This document shows, one piece after another, positions 1 to 9,432 of a stretch of 64,000 nt of DNA. This DNA comes from Rossellomorea aquimaris (GTDB lineage: Bacteria > Bacillota > Bacilli > Bacillales > Bacillaceae_B), in the NCBI RefSeq assembly GCF_020172085.1, contig NZ_JAIVAT010000003.1:372001-436000 (forward strand). The letters are read 5' to 3'. Numbering within the stretch: the stretch's first letter is position 1; each line of letters starts with the position of its first letter. Position numbers and translations under genes: made by a program. The notes beneath the pieces are model-generated. The model saw nothing but the letters and a program-made list of their open reading frames with translations. It searched no databases and was not told the DNA's origin.

Positions 1-197
1 GTGGAGGAACAGATTCAGGAGCGATCCATTTAACAGCAAATGGAGTTCCTGCCCTATCGATCACCATTGCCACTCGCTATATCCATTCACATGCAGCGAT
101 GTTACATCGTGATGATTACGAAAACGCAGTGAAATTGATTACAGAAGTGATCAAGAAGCTGGATAAGGATACAGTGGCAAAGATTACGTTTGATTGA
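1..197 (+). CDS. ysdC: M42 family metallopeptidase, C-terminal fragment
   Basis: The last 64 codons of a gene cut by the left window edge (reading frame begins at base 3). The translation opens [11 protein letters not shown] and continues with [18 protein letters not shown], the C-terminal pattern of M42 glutamyl aminopeptidase/cellulase-like enzymes, including the conserved RYIHS. These are cytoplasmic, metal-dependent aminopeptidases that form large tetrahedral particles. B. subtilis carries ysdC near sspI and ysgA, which matches the neighbours here. The metal ligands of the N-terminal part are outside the window. Family assignment is firm; the exact member is inferred from position. Confidence 0.8.
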   Translation, partial: GGTDSGAIHLTANGVPALSITIATRYIHSHAAMLHRDDYENAVKLITEVIKKLDKDTVAKITFD

Positions 198-207
198 TCA
201 TTTTTTT

Positions 208-251
208 AAAAGATGTCTTTGGTTTTTATTGAACCAGGGCATCTTTTTTTT
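208..251 (+). terminator. Rho-independent terminator of the M42 peptidase gene
   Basis: AAAGATGTC and GGGCATCTTT form a stem with some G-U pairs, followed by a run of eight T. It lies directly after the stop codon at 195-197. Confidence 0.75.
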
Positions 252-360
252 GACTACAGTATTCATTTCAAAACAGCTTGATAATCGTATTAGAACACCA
301 AATCCGTATCCTAACAATTAAAAAAGTTCCTGACCGTGGTCTCTTTTTCTAAATTAATAC

Positions 361-397
361 AAAACAAAGGCAACCCCATTCAGGATTGCCCTTGTTT
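361..397 (-). terminator. Terminator of sspI
   Basis: Read on the minus strand, ACAAGGGCAATCC pairs with GGGTTGCCTTTGT across a short loop and is followed by TTTTGT. It abuts the sspI stop codon. Confidence 0.75.
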
Positions 398-613
398 CTA
401 ATGCATTTGCTGCAATGATTCCTCTAATGTTTCAAGAACCATTTTTTGTTCCTGCGGATCTGCGTTTTGCCAGAAGACTTCAAGAAGTACGCCGAGGCCA
501 GGAAGAGTTTTTTCTTCTCCCCCTTGGATGGCGTCAACGATTGTGTCTCTCAGCTCGTCCTGGTTGTTTCCAGATACGTTGTGTATGATCGCTTTTCGTA
601 AGTTAAGATTCAT
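398..613 (-). CDS. sspI: Small acid-soluble spore protein SspI
   Basis: A 71-residue protein matching the SspI family over its whole length: [35 protein letters not shown] and GVLLEVFW are characteristic. SspI is a minor small acid-soluble protein made in the forespore and packed into the mature spore core. The chosen start is ATG at 613, which gives the family length; a GTG immediately upstream (616) is also possible, since AAAGGAG sits 6 bases from the GTG and 9 from the ATG. The gene is monocistronic and divergent from the rRNA methyltransferase gene, as in B. subtilis. A sigma-G promoter is expected, but I could not identify a convincing one. Confidence 0.93.
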   Translation of the reverse strand: MNLNLRKAIIHNVSGNNQDELRDTIVDAIQGGEEKTLPGLGVLLEVFWQNADPQEQKMVLETLEESLQQMH

Positions 614-672
614 CACACATTTCTCCTTTTTGCTAGGATGAGGAATTCATTGTTATCTTGTCTCAAATTGAA

Positions 673-701
673 TTTATTATGTATGAAAGTTAAGGTATAA
701 T
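673..701 (+). promoter_or_regulatory. Probable sigma-A promoter of the rRNA methyltransferase gene
   Basis: A perfect TATAAT at 696-701 is preceded 17 bases upstream by a poor -35 (TTTATT, 673-678). It lies 36 bases before the TTG start codon. Confidence 0.5.
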
Positions 702-737
702 GAGACCTTGAATAGTAACCTAAAGGAGCGGATACGA

Positions 738-1499
738 TTGAAGTATATTCAATCATCGAAAAACCCTGTTGTAAAGCAGTGGAAGAAATTATTGACCAAA
801 AAGGAACGGGATCTCACCCGCACATATATAATCGAAGGCTTTCACCTAGTGGAGGAAGCATTGAAACAGGAGGATACGGTTCTTGAATTGATCGTTGTAG
901 AAGGGATCGATCTTCCACAGAAATGGACGGTGGAGTCTGTTTCCATGACTATGGTATCCGATGAAGTCGGGAAAGCATTGTCTGATACAGAGACTTCACA
1001 AGGAGTCTTTGCCATTTGTAAACAAAAAGAAGATGAGCATGATTTTAAAAGAGCAAAAACCTTCATGATTCTCGATGGTCTGCAGGATCCGGGAAATATC
1101 GGTACCATCATCCGTACGGCCGATGCGGCTGGAATGGATATGGTGGTGCTCGGCAAGGGGACGGTTGACCCTTATAACCCTAAAGTACTCCGTTCTGCAC
1201 AAGGAAGCCACTTTCACATTCCCATCGTCAGAAGGGATCTTTCAGAAACCATTCCAGTCCTGAAAGAACGGGGGATACCGGTATATGGGACGGCGCTTGA
1301 AAATGGAGTCGAATATTCAACAGTCGAGCCTGGTCCTTCTTATGCCCTCATTGTAGGAAACGAAGGAAATGGTATGTCCAAGGACGTTTTAACTGAAACC
1401 GATCAAAACCTCTACATCCCTATTTACGGGAAGAGTGAATCACTGAACGTAGCGATTGCGGCAGGCATTTTATTGTACTATTTCAAAAATGGGCAGTGA
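738..1499 (+). CDS. rlmP: 23S rRNA 2'-O-methyltransferase (SPOUT/TrmH family)
   Basis: A 253-residue SPOUT methyltransferase. An N-terminal substrate-binding region (IEGFHLVEEAL, about 30-40) is followed by the SpoU motifs: LDGLQDPGNIGTIIRTADAAG, then DPYNPKVLRSAQGS, IVGNEGNGMS and the knot-forming SLNVAIAAGILLYYF at the C-terminus. The B. subtilis orthologue YsgA, also located between sspI and pheS, was reported to be RlmP, which makes Gm2553 in the 23S rRNA A-loop using S-adenosylmethionine. Start chosen at TTG 738, because AAAGGAG lies 9 bases upstream and the product then begins MKYIQSSKNP like its relatives; an in-frame TTG at 708 has no Shine-Dalgarno sequence. Confidence 0.9.
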   Translation: MKYIQSSKNPVVKQWKKLLTKKERDLTRTYIIEGFHLVEEALKQEDTVLELIVVEGIDLPQKWTVESVSMTMVSDEVGKALSDTETSQGVFAICKQKEDEHDFKRAKTFMILDGLQDPGNIGTIIRTADAAGMDMVVLGKGTVDPYNPKVLRSAQGSHFHIPIVRRDLSETIPVLKERGIPVYGTALENGVEYSTVEPGPSYALIVGNEGNGMSKDVLTETDQNLYIPIYGKSESLNVAIAAGILLYYFKNGQ

Positions 1500-1514
1500 A
1501 ATTCGTGAAAAGGT

Positions 1515-1543
1515 TTGAAATGTGCCGGGAAATTCACTATAAT
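1515..1543 (+). promoter_or_regulatory. Sigma-A promoter of the pheST leader
   Basis: TTGAAA (1515-1520), a 17-base spacer and TATAAT (1538-1543). It lies just upstream of the T-box leader and explains its transcription. Confidence 0.85.
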
Positions 1544-1549
1544 AAGGCA

Positions 1550-1807
1550 CATATAATTCAAAAACGTTGAAAGAGGAAAGTAGCACATGACCTTCTTCAA
1601 GGGAGAGAATGCCCTGGACTGTAAGCATTCTTAAGAAAACATGATGTGAACATTTCACCTCTTGAGTTGGCATCGGGACCATGAGAATGTAAAGATGCTC
1701 CGGCATAAGCCGTTATCCGAATGAAGTGAGTATGTCTATCTTTAGATATGCTTATAAGGGTGGTACCGCGATATAAACCTCGTCCCTTTTTGGGATGGGG
1801 TTTTTTT
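1550..1807 (+). ncRNA. T-box leader riboswitch (tRNA-Phe) of pheST
   Basis: The T-box consensus AGGGTGGTACCGCG is present at 1757-1770. It is followed by a terminator whose stem AACCTCGTCCC / GGGATGGGGTT ends in seven T (1775-1807). Upstream is the long stem I region with AGTAGCA at its base side. A TTC followed by A at 1654-1656 is the likely specifier codon, matching phenylalanine. In this family, uncharged tRNA pairs with the specifier and with the T-box bulge, stabilising an antiterminator so that pheST is read through under phenylalanyl-tRNA shortage. The location directly upstream of pheS agrees with this. Confidence 0.95.
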
Positions 1808-1866
1808 ATTTGGTTGGAAATCCGGAAAGCGCCATTCGGACGATATACATTAAAGGAGGAAGTATA

Positions 1867-2904
1867 ATGGAGGACAAATTACGTTCCCTTCAACAAGAAG
1901 CTATTGAAAAAGTGAACGAAGCACAAGACTTGAAAGAATTGAACAACATCCGCGTTGCTTACCTAGGGAAAAAAGGACCTGTAACCGAAGCGTTAAAAGG
2001 AATGGGGAAACTTTCTGCTGAAGAACGTCCTAAAATGGGTGCGCTTGCGAATGAAGTACGTGGAGCGATCACCGAAACAATCGAAGCGAAGCAGGCCGTT
2101 CTTGAAAAAGAAGCGGTTGAAAAGAAGCTTCAATCTGAAACGATTGATGTTACATTACCAGGTCGCCCTGTGAAGAAGGGAAATCATCATCCTCTTACGA
2201 TGATCGTAGAAGAAATCGAAGACCTGTTTATCGGTATGGGTTACACGGTTGCTGAAGGACCTGAAGTCGAAAAGGATTATTACAACTTCGAAGCCTTAAA
2301 TCTACCCAAGGGACATCCGGCACGTGACATGCAGGATTCTTTCTACATCACGGAAGAAACCTTGCTTCGTACCCACACGTCGCCGGTTCAGGCAAGAACG
2401 ATGGAGCTCGCCAAAGGCAAGGGGCCGATCAAAATCATCTGTCCGGGTAAAGTGTACCGACGCGATACAGATGATGCGACCCACTCTCATCAATTCACAC
2501 AGATCGAGGGCCTTGTCATTGATGAAAACATCCGCATGAGTGACCTGAAAGGAACGCTGAATGTGTTTGCCAAGAAAATGTTCGGTGAAGACCGCGAAAT
2601 CCGCTTACGTCCGAGCTTCTTCCCATTCACAGAGCCATCCGTCGAGATGGATATCTCTTGTAAGATCTGTGGAGGAAAAGGCTGTCGTGTATGTAAAGGA
2701 ACTGGCTGGATTGAAATTCTTGGAGCGGGGATGGTTCATCCGAATGTCCTTGAAATGGCAGGATTCGATTCAAAGAAATACACAGGATTTGCATTCGGTA
2801 TGGGACCTGAGCGTATTGCGATGCTGAAATACGGTATCGATGATATTCGTCATTTCTACACAAACGATACGCGTTTTGTCACACAGTTCGGAACGGAAGA
2901 GTAA
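1867..2904 (+). CDS. pheS: Phenylalanyl-tRNA synthetase alpha subunit
   Basis: A 345-residue catalytic subunit of the alpha2beta2 enzyme that charges tRNA-Phe. It has an N-terminal coiled-coil region (about 1-85) that contacts tRNA, then the class II catalytic core. Motif 2 includes FTQIEGLV and motif 3 is [16 protein letters not shown] (about 308-323). A cysteine-rich [14 protein letters not shown] segment (about 264-277) is typical of Bacillus PheS. The ATG at 1867 is preceded by GGAGGA 6 bases away; longer in-frame readings would start inside the terminator of the leader. Co-transcribed with pheT, 27 bases downstream, under the T-box. Confidence 0.98.
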   Translation: MEDKLRSLQQEAIEKVNEAQDLKELNNIRVAYLGKKGPVTEALKGMGKLSAEERPKMGALANEVRGAITETIEAKQAVLEKEAVEKKLQSETIDVTLPGRPVKKGNHHPLTMIVEEIEDLFIGMGYTVAEGPEVEKDYYNFEALNLPKGHPARDMQDSFYITEETLLRTHTSPVQARTMELAKGKGPIKIICPGKVYRRDTDDATHSHQFTQIEGLVIDENIRMSDLKGTLNVFAKKMFGEDREIRLRPSFFPFTEPSVEMDISCKICGGKGCRVCKGTGWIEILGAGMVHPNVLEMAGFDSKKYTGFAFGMGPERIAMLKYGIDDIRHFYTNDTRFVTQFGTEE

Positions 2905-2931
2905 TCGAAAATCGGGTAGGAGGTACAACAC

Positions 2932-5346
2932 ATGTTTGTTTCATATAAATGGTTGGAAAATTACGTAGACTTATCAGGTGTCACACCTGAAGAGTTGGCA
3001 GAGAAAATTACAAGAAGCGGGATCGAAGTGGAAGGCGTTGAACGGATCGGCGAAGGTATCAAAAATGTGGTCGTCGGCCATGTCCTTCAATGTGAGCCAC
3101 ATCCTGATGCGGATAAATTAAATAAATGCCTGGTGGATGTCGGGGAAGAAGAACCTGTCCAAATCATTTGCGGGGCACCGAATGTAGCAAAAGGTCAGAA
3201 AGTGGCAGTTGCAAAAGTGGGAGCGGTCCTTCCTGGCAACTTCAAAATCAAAAAAGCCAAACTCCGCGGCGAAGCGTCACACGGGATGATCTGTTCCCTT
3301 CAAGAGCTTGGAGTCGAAGGGAAACTCGTACCGAAAGAGCATGCAGAAGGGATCTACGTATTCAGTGATGATGCAGAGGTCGGTCAGAATGCGGTTGAGT
3401 TATTGAACCTGGATGATGCCATTCTGGAACTTGGCTTAACGCCTAACCGTTCAGATTGCTTAAGTATGCTGGGTGTCGCATATGAAGTGGCAGCGATCCT
3501 GGATCGTGATGTGAAGCTTCCTGAAACGAACCTTTCAGAAGGTAACGAAAAAGCATCTGATTATGTGTCGGTAAACGTAGAGGCGATAGAGGATAACCCT
3601 CTATACGGCGCCAAAATCATTAAGAATGTCAAAATCGGCCCATCTCCACTATGGATGCAAAATTCGCTGATTTCAGCTGGAATCCGTCCTCATAACAATG
3701 TAGTAGACATCACAAACTACGTGCTATTGGAATATGGTCAACCGCTGCATGCCTTTGACTATGACCGCCTGGGTTCAAAGGAAATCCTGGTCCGTCGTGC
3801 CAAGGATGGAGAATCCTTCGTTACTCTGGATGACGCGGAAAGAACGTTAGCAAGCAGCCAGCTGGTCATCACCAACGGTACTGAGCCTGTTGCCCTTGCC
3901 GGAGTGATGGGGGGAGCGAATTCAGAAGTTCAAAACGATACGACGACCGTTCTTCTTGAAGCGGCTTACTTCACTGGTGCGATCGTAAGGGGAGCTTCGA
4001 AAGATCATGGACTGCGAAGCGAAGCAAGCACCCGTTATGAAAAAGGAGTGGACCCGAATCGTGTCCTAAGGGCTGGAGAAAGAGCGGCCGGGCTGATGGC
4101 TGAATATGCCGGAGGGGAAATTCTTGAAGGAACTGTATTAGTGAACGAAATGGATGTAGAACCAGTTAAAGTTGACATTACGTTAGATAAAATCAATTCT
4201 TCACTGGGGACAGCCATTACAGTTGAGACAGTGGAAGACATTTTCCGCAGGCTTCAATTTGATGTAGAGGTGAATGGCGAAACTTTCGTCGTAACAGCTC
4301 CTACAAGAAGAGGGGACATTACCATCCCAGAAGATTTACTTGAAGAAGTGGCACGCCTTTTCGGATATGACAATCTTCCATTGACCCTTCCAGAAGGAGA
4401 AGGGACGCCTGGCGGACTAACCAATCACCAGTTGAAACGCCGTACGGTACGCCGATATCTGGAGGGAGCGGGACTTCTGCAGGCTATCACTTATTCGTTG
4501 ACAAATGATAAGAAAGCAACCCAATACGCACTGGACGTCAGAGAGCCTGTTCGTTTATTGATGCCAATGAGTGAAGAGCGCAGCAACCTTCGCCTAAGCA
4601 TCATCCCTCAGCTTCTAGAAGTGGTTTCATATAACAAAGCACGACAAAACGATTCTCTTGCCTTTTATGAAGTCGGATCCGTTTTCTTATCTGAAACTGG
4701 TGAAGAACTACCACAGGAAGAAGAACATATTGCAGGAGCTTTAACTGGGCTTTGGCATCAACACGCTTGGCAGGGTGAGAAAAAGCCGGTTGACTTCTAC
4801 GTTGCAAAAGGAATCCTTGAAGGGATGTTTGAAGAAATCGGTGTTTCTAAAGCCGTCACGTACCGTCAGGCAACGGTAGACGGCATGCATCCAGGTCGCA
4901 CCGCTGAAATTCTTTTGGATAACGAAGTGATCGGTTTCGTTGGAGCCATCCATCCGGAAGCGGAAAAGGAATTGGATTTGAACGAAACCTATGTGTTCGA
5001 ACTGAAAGCTTCACCTGTTTTCCATTATGAGAAACCGGCATTAAGTTATACGCCGATCCCTCGTCACCCATCCATCACAAGAGATATCGCCCTTGTTGTG
5101 GATGTGAAGGTGAAAGCAGGAGAATTAGAATCCATCATTAAAGAAGCGGGAGGAAAGCTTCTGAAAGAAGTATCCGTCTTCGACCTTTACGAAGGAGAGC
5201 ATATGGAAGCGGGCAAAAAATCCCTTGCATTCTCCCTTAAATACTTCGATCCGGCCAAAACATTGACGGATGAAGAAGTAGTGAAAGTCCATGATGGAGT
5301 CCTTGCTGCAGTAAGGGAAAAAGCAGGTGCGGAGTTAAGAGGATAA
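2932..5346 (+). CDS. pheT: Phenylalanyl-tRNA synthetase beta subunit
   Basis: An 804-residue protein, the same length as B. subtilis PheT. Domains in order are an OB-fold tRNA-binding domain (about 40-150, [19 protein letters not shown]), the B3/B4 editing domain (about 210-380, with [10 protein letters not shown] and LHAFDYDR), the B5 domain (about 410-480), a catalytic-like core ([13 protein letters not shown] onward) and the C-terminal anticodon-binding FDX-ACB fold (about 710-804, [14 protein letters not shown]). The B3/B4 domain hydrolyses Tyr-tRNA-Phe. Strong TAGGAGGT ribosome binding site. Follows pheS by 27 bases and ends at a terminator. Confidence 0.98.
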   Translation: MFVSYKWLENYVDLSGVTPEELAEKITRSGIEVEGVERIGEGIKNVVVGHVLQCEPHPDADKLNKCLVDVGEEEPVQIICGAPNVAKGQKVAVAKVGAVLPGNFKIKKAKLRGEASHGMICSLQELGVEGKLVPKEHAEGIYVFSDDAEVGQNAVELLNLDDAILELGLTPNRSDCLSMLGVAYEVAAILDRDVKLPETNLSEGNEKASDYVSVNVEAIEDNPLYGAKIIKNVKIGPSPLWMQNSLISAGIRPHNNVVDITNYVLLEYGQPLHAFDYDRLGSKEILVRRAKDGESFVTLDDAERTLASSQLVITNGTEPVALAGVMGGANSEVQNDTTTVLLEAAYFTGAIVRGASKDHGLRSEASTRYEKGVDPNRVLRAGERAAGLMAEYAGGEILEGTVLVNEMDVEPVKVDITLDKINSSLGTAITVETVEDIFRRLQFDVEVNGETFVVTAPTRRGDITIPEDLLEEVARLFGYDNLPLTLPEGEGTPGGLTNHQLKRRTVRRYLEGAGLLQAITYSLTNDKKATQYALDVREPVRLLMPMSEERSNLRLSIIPQLLEVVSYNKARQNDSLAFYEVGSVFLSETGEELPQEEEHIAGALTGLWHQHAWQGEKKPVDFYVAKGILEGMFEEIGVSKAVTYRQATVDGMHPGRTAEILLDNEVIGFVGAIHPEAEKELDLNETYVFELKASPVFHYEKPALSYTPIPRHPSITRDIALVVDVKVKAGELESIIKEAGGKLLKEVSVFDLYEGEHMEAGKKSLAFSLKYFDPAKTLTDEEVVKVHDGVLAAVREKAGAELRG

Positions 5347-5350
5347 TATT

Positions 5351-5389
5351 GAAGAGAGGTGTCAGACATTTGGTCTGGCATCTTTTTTT
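5351..5389 (+). terminator. Terminator of pheST
   Basis: GGTGTCAGAC and GTCTGGCATC form a stem around ATTTG, followed by seven T. Confidence 0.88.
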
Positions 5390-5398
5390 GTATGTTTG

Positions 5399-5587
5399 CC
5401 TGTTGAAAAATAGCGGTAGTTTGACAGGAGAAATAGGCCTGGAATTCAGCAGGTGAAATACGTCTGATATTTAACAGGTGAAAAAATCGTTACATTTACC
5501 GGTTAAAATCTCTCCTGAATTCACCTGCTGAATAAACAGGAATATTCATCTGCTGAAACTCATGAAAAATCAGCAGTTGAACTTCAT
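5399..5587. repeat. Array of degenerate 25-bp direct repeats (array A)
   Basis: Seven to eight units lie head to tail between the convergent pheT and rnhC terminators. The cores of successive units read TGACAGGAGAAATA (5422), CAGCAGGTGAAATA (5447), TAACAGGTGAAAAA, TACCGGTTAAAATC, CACCTGCTGAATAA, CATCTGCTGAAACT and CAGCAGTTGAACTT. All steps are 25 bases except the last, which is 24. Most cores are preceded by a short A/T-rich segment ending in ATT. No open reading frame accounts for it. Function unknown; see findings. Confidence 0.8.
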
Positions 5588-5626
5588 CCATACTACAGAG
5601 CTAAACCAAATCCATCGCCCCATCAC

Positions 5627-5661
5627 AAACAAAAAAGCCCCACCGCTAAAACCGGTGGGGC
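5627..5661 (-). terminator. Terminator of rnhC
   Basis: On the minus strand, GGCCCCACCGGTTTTAGCGG forms the 5' arm and loop, closed by GTGGGGC and followed by TTTTTTG. Confidence 0.9.
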
Positions 5662-5666
5662 CAACC

Positions 5667-6590
5667 TTATTTCCTCGCTAATTTCATCGCCTTCTCGCTA
5701 TTCGCAAAATGCCATTTGGTCATAGATTTTAATTCCTCGATCCCTTTTCGCTTGATGATCTTGGCCGCGGCGACATCCACGTGTTTTCCAGCGCCCTTTG
5801 GTATTTCGACGCCTGCTTTTGCACTCAGCTTGTCCATTTCTAACAAGAAAGCGTAGCGGGCTATGATCGAGGCCGCTGCAACAGCAAGATGGATGCTTTC
5901 GCCTTTTGTGCTGAAGTAGACTTTGTCCTTTTGGACTTTTTGTTGAGCAGACACGTGTTTGAAGTATGTATTTTTTTCTACGAACTGATCGATTAAGATG
6001 CCCTCGGGCTGTTCGGGAGACATCTTTTCTAATAGGTTCAGGATGGCTTTGTTGTGCAGGAGTGCTTTCATCTTCCCCTGTGTCATTCCCTTTGCCTGCA
6101 TTTCATTGTATTTCGGGTTGTGAAGGATCAGCAAAGAATATGGGATGGTCGAGATGAGATCCTTGGCTATGCTGATGATTTGAGAGTCGGATAAGTTTTT
6201 TGAATCCTTAACCCCGAGTTCTTTCATGAGTGGGATATGCTCTTTCTTTACGTAAGCACTGACCACAGTGATCGGACCGAAGAAGTCTCCTGTACCCACT
6301 TCATCTGAACCGATGACAGACCATTCAGCGAAATGATCTGGTAGAGACGTCGTTCCTTTGGAAGGGGATTTCACCTTTGTGGGCTTGCTGCTTCCCCATT
6401 GACTTGCCTCTCCTTCTCCATTTGCACCTTGAAACAATACTTTCCCGGATTTATAGGCGGTGATCGTGCAGCCTGATGGCTTTGCAACAAATACGGCACC
6501 AGGCGGCAACTTGTCCGTTAAGACCCTTTTGTAATGGTCTTTCATTTTGTCTATCGTTTGCTTATTGGTTTGTATGACGGTATTGGCCAC
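5667..6590 (-). CDS. rnhC: Ribonuclease HIII
   Basis: A 307-residue type 2 RNase H that cleaves the RNA strand of RNA-DNA hybrids, such as R-loops and replication-associated hybrids. The N-terminal TBP-like substrate-binding domain (about 1-75) marks it as HIII rather than HII. The catalytic core begins IGSDEVGTGDFFGP (about 94-106), whose Asp-Glu pair is the start of the DEDD-type active site, and continues with KDSKNLSD (about 128-135) and ILIDQFVEKN. Start is GTG at 6590 with AAGGAGA upstream. Convergent with pheT and divergent from zapA, as in B. subtilis. Confidence 0.96.
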   Translation of the reverse strand: MANTVIQTNKQTIDKMKDHYKRVLTDKLPPGAVFVAKPSGCTITAYKSGKVLFQGANGEGEASQWGSSKPTKVKSPSKGTTSLPDHFAEWSVIGSDEVGTGDFFGPITVVSAYVKKEHIPLMKELGVKDSKNLSDSQIISIAKDLISTIPYSLLILHNPKYNEMQAKGMTQGKMKALLHNKAILNLLEKMSPEQPEGILIDQFVEKNTYFKHVSAQQKVQKDKVYFSTKGESIHLAVAAASIIARYAFLLEMDKLSAKAGVEIPKGAGKHVDVAAAKIIKRKGIEELKSMTKWHFANSEKAMKLARK

Positions 6591-6712
6591 GTTTCTCTCT
6601 CCTTATGACAATAAAATAAAAATTGTGAGCTATTATGACAAATTCCTTCCAAAATCAAAAAGTTTCATGGTATGATTATGTGTAGGATTCTTATGAATGG
6701 GGGGCTTTCAGG

Positions 6713-6973
6713 TTGTCTGAAGAACAAAAAAATCGTACCACTGTAGACATATATGGGCAACAATATACGATTGTCGGCACTGAATCAACTAGTCAAATCC
6801 GATTCGTTTGTTCGAAAGTGGATGACAAAATGAGAGAAATCAACTCCATGAATCCGTCTCTCGACACAAGCAGACTTGCGGTTTTGACTGCGGTGAATGC
6901 CGTGAATGATTATCTCAAGCTTCAAGAAAAATTTGAAGAGCTTGAACGGGAAATTAAACGATTAAAGGATTGA
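6713..6973 (+). CDS. zapA: Cell division protein ZapA
   Basis: An 86-residue protein with the ZapA fold: [14 protein letters not shown] at the N-terminus, VDDKMREIN, then [17 protein letters not shown] running into a C-terminal coiled coil ([14 protein letters not shown]). ZapA bundles FtsZ protofilaments at the Z-ring. The start is TTG at 6713, which gives [11 protein letters not shown] as in relatives; the upstream GGGGGG is a weak ribosome binding site at a long spacing. It is followed 7 bases later by the CvpA-like gene, forming a two-gene unit. Confidence 0.95.
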   Translation: MSEEQKNRTTVDIYGQQYTIVGTESTSQIRFVCSKVDDKMREINSMNPSLDTSRLAVLTAVNAVNDYLKLQEKFEELEREIKRLKD

Positions 6974-6980
6974 AAAAAAG

Positions 6981-7520
6981 ATGCTGGACTTAGCTTTGTT
7001 GGTCATCCTGGTGATAGGGTTTTTTATAGGTTTAAAGCGTGGATTCATTTTGCAGGTCATCCACATATTCGGATTTATCGTTTCTTTCATTGTAGCATAC
7101 ATATATTATGATCAGCTTGCTCCTAAGTTGACTTTGTGGATTCCTTATCCGGTATTGGACGAGCAATCCACGCTGAATATGATTTTCGAATCGACCCACT
7201 TGGATCAGGCATATTACCGGGTAATCGCGTTTGCGATGATTTTCTTTGCGACCCGTATTATACTGCAAATTATTGGATCGATGCTCGACTTTGTCGCCCA
7301 TCTACCCCTTTTAAAGCAGCTGAATGTACTTGGTGGTGGGATATTAGGCTTTATTGAAGCATACTTGATGATTTTCATTCTATTATATATTGCTGTATTA
7401 TTGCCGATCGAGTCGGTTCAATCACTCATCAATCACTCGTTTATAGCGCAGGCGATGGTGAAACATACTCCTGTTTTCTCCGATATGGTTAAATCATGGT
7501 GGATTGAATATGTAGCCTAA
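6981..7520 (+). CDS. yshB: CvpA family membrane protein
   Basis: A 179-residue integral membrane protein with four to five predicted membrane segments (about 2-18, 24-45, 66-95, 110-140). It begins MLDLALLVILVIGFFIGLKRGF, the conserved CvpA opening with the Gly-x-x-Arg-Gly turn. The family is named after colicin V production; the B. subtilis homologue YshB is not assigned a firm function. The ATG lies only 7 bases after zapA and has no clear Shine-Dalgarno sequence, so translational coupling to zapA is likely. A terminator follows. Confidence 0.88.
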   Translation: MLDLALLVILVIGFFIGLKRGFILQVIHIFGFIVSFIVAYIYYDQLAPKLTLWIPYPVLDEQSTLNMIFESTHLDQAYYRVIAFAMIFFATRIILQIIGSMLDFVAHLPLLKQLNVLGGGILGFIEAYLMIFILLYIAVLLPIESVQSLINHSFIAQAMVKHTPVFSDMVKSWWIEYVA

Positions 7521-7523
7521 AAA

Positions 7524-7608
7524 AGGGCTGACTATAAGTATGCAACGCAAATTCGTAAGGGGTACCTTAACGGATGTTCATCTTATAAGTCAGTCTTTTT
7601 TCTTTTTA
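7524..7608 (+). terminator. Long-loop terminator of zapA-yshB
   Basis: GGGCTGACTATAAG (from 7525) pairs with CTTATAAGTCAGTC (ending at 7595) with one bulge, then TTTTTTCTTTTT. The loop of about 45 bases has a small internal AAGG/CCTT hairpin. Confidence 0.7.
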
Positions 7609-7702
7609 TATCAATTTTGCTACTATTATAGGTGGAGTCGTTTTTAAATATGTAACGAACGAATGGTCCTATTCATTAATTCTAAGATAGTGGGTGAATC
7701 TT

Positions 7703-9412
7703 TTGAATAAAAAAGATATTATAAAATTATTAGAGCAAATCGCCATATATATGGAATTGAAAGGTGAAAATTCATTTAAAACGTCGGCCTACCGGAAAGC
7801 GGCAGCGGCCCTTGAGAATGATGACCGTAGCTTACAGGAAATCAGTGACTTCACAAAGCTCCCGGGAATCGGCAAAGGGACGGCCGGGGTGATAGAAGAA
7901 TACATAAACGAAGGAACGTCTTCGGTTCTTGAAGCATTGAAAGAAGAGGTTCCGAAAGGCCTGATCCCTCTTTTGCAATTACCGGGGCTTGGCGGAAAGA
8001 AAATCGCGAAGCTATATAGTGAGCTTGGAGTCGAAAACATAGAAGATTTAGAAGAAGTGTGTAAAGAGAGCAAAGTACAGTCACTTGCAGGTTTCGGGAA
8101 AAAAACAGAAGAAAAGATTTTAGCAGCCATCGAGCAGGTTGGGAAAAGGCCTGACCGTCTTCCGATCGGCTTTATGATGGGGATTGCGGAAGAGATTGAA
8201 GGTTATCTTGCTGAAATCGACAGTATCCATACCTATTCGAGGGCCGGAAGCTTAAGAAGGATGAGGGAAACCATTAAGGATCTTGATTTTATTCTGTCAA
8301 CAGAACACCCTCATAAAGTGAAAGAGGAACTGCTTAAATTGCCGAATATCGTTGAAACCATTGCGGCAGGGGATACGAAAGTTTCATTGACCCTTTCGTA
8401 CCAATGGGACGTAAGCATTGATTTTCGGATCGTACAACCGGAAGAATTTGCGACGACCCTTCACCATTTTACCGGATCAAAAGACCATAATGTCCGTATG
8501 CGTCAGCTCGCGAAAGAACGTGGAGAGAAAATCAGTGAGTATGGTGTGGAAAATAGTGAAACAGGGGAAGTGACAACTTTTAAAACCGAAGAAGAATTTT
8601 ACCATCACTTTAACCTTCCTCTGATTCCTCCAGAACTGAGAGAGGATGGAAGAGAAGTGGAAAAGTTCAGTAAGGACTATCCGCTGCTTACCTTAGAGGA
8701 TATTAAGGGAGATCTTCACATGCACTCTACTTGGTCCGACGGTGCCTACTCCATTGAAGAGATGGTGGAAGCGTGCCGCGCCAAAGGATACCGGTATATG
8801 GCCATCACAGATCATTCCCAGTATCTTCGCGTGGCGAACGGACTTACAACAGAACGATTATTGAAGCAAATCGAGGAAATAAAAGAAATCAATGAGAAGT
8901 ATGATGATATAGAAGTGCTGTCAGGTATCGAGATGGACATCCTTCCTGACGCTACCCTGGACTATGATGACGACATCCTTGAGAAGGTGGATCTGGTGAT
9001 CGCCTCGATTCATTCGAGCTTTTCACAGCCCCGGGGGAAAATCATGGAGAGACTCTCTACAGCCTTGGAAAGTGCCCATGTGGACATCATCGCTCACCCG
9101 ACTGGCCGTATCATTGGCAGACGGGAAGGGTATGACGTCGATATGGATCTTCTTATCCAGCTGGCGAAAGAAACCGGAACGGCACTTGAGTTGAATGCAA
9201 ATCCAAATCGTCTCGATCTGTCTGCTGACAACATCCGAAAAGCACAGGAACAAGGTGTGAAGCTCGTAATCAACACCGATGCTCACAGTATCGATCACCT
9301 GGAATTTATGGAAGTCGGTGTCGGGACGGCCCGTAAAGGATGGATCAAGAAAGACACGGTCATCAATACGTGGGATACCAATGAGTTATTACAATTTATA
9401 AAGCGAAACTGA
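7703..9412 (+). CDS. polX: DNA polymerase X with PHP exonuclease domain
   Basis: A 569-residue family X polymerase for base-excision repair-like gap filling. The N-terminal half has the helix-hairpin-helix elements ([15 protein letters not shown] and [13 protein letters not shown]) and the nucleotidyltransferase core with [18 protein letters not shown], where DLD carries the metal-binding Asp pair, and the third Asp in SIDFRIV. From about residue 336 comes a PHP domain ([34 protein letters not shown]) that provides 3'-5' exonuclease and AP-endonuclease activity in B. subtilis PolX. Start chosen at TTG 7703, with GTGGGTGA upstream and the family length; GTG at 7694 is the alternative. Coupled to mutS2, 20 bases downstream. 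Confidence 0.94.
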   Translation: MNKKDIIKLLEQIAIYMELKGENSFKTSAYRKAAAALENDDRSLQEISDFTKLPGIGKGTAGVIEEYINEGTSSVLEALKEEVPKGLIPLLQLPGLGGKKIAKLYSELGVENIEDLEEVCKESKVQSLAGFGKKTEEKILAAIEQVGKRPDRLPIGFMMGIAEEIEGYLAEIDSIHTYSRAGSLRRMRETIKDLDFILSTEHPHKVKEELLKLPNIVETIAAGDTKVSLTLSYQWDVSIDFRIVQPEEFATTLHHFTGSKDHNVRMRQLAKERGEKISEYGVENSETGEVTTFKTEEEFYHHFNLPLIPPELREDGREVEKFSKDYPLLTLEDIKGDLHMHSTWSDGAYSIEEMVEACRAKGYRYMAITDHSQYLRVANGLTTERLLKQIEEIKEINEKYDDIEVLSGIEMDILPDATLDYDDDILEKVDLVIASIHSSFSQPRGKIMERLSTALESAHVDIIAHPTGRIIGRREGYDVDMDLLIQLAKETGTALELNANPNRLDLSADNIRKAQEQGVKLVINTDAHSIDHLEFMEVGVGTARKGWIKKDTVINTWDTNELLQFIKRN

Positions 9413-9432
9413 TAAAAGGTGGAATACATTCC

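Noticed and set aside
617-710. Sigma-G promoter for sspI
   Set aside because: A CATAATA on the minus strand (675-681) resembles the -10, but no acceptable -35 was found at 17-18 bases.
1470-1706. A minus-strand frame opposite the pheST leader
   Set aside because: It lies on the complement of the T-box stem I region and has no ribosome binding site.
7694-7702. GTG 7694 as the polX start
   Set aside because: No ribosome binding site precedes it, and the TTG at 7703 with GTGGGTGA upstream gives the family length.
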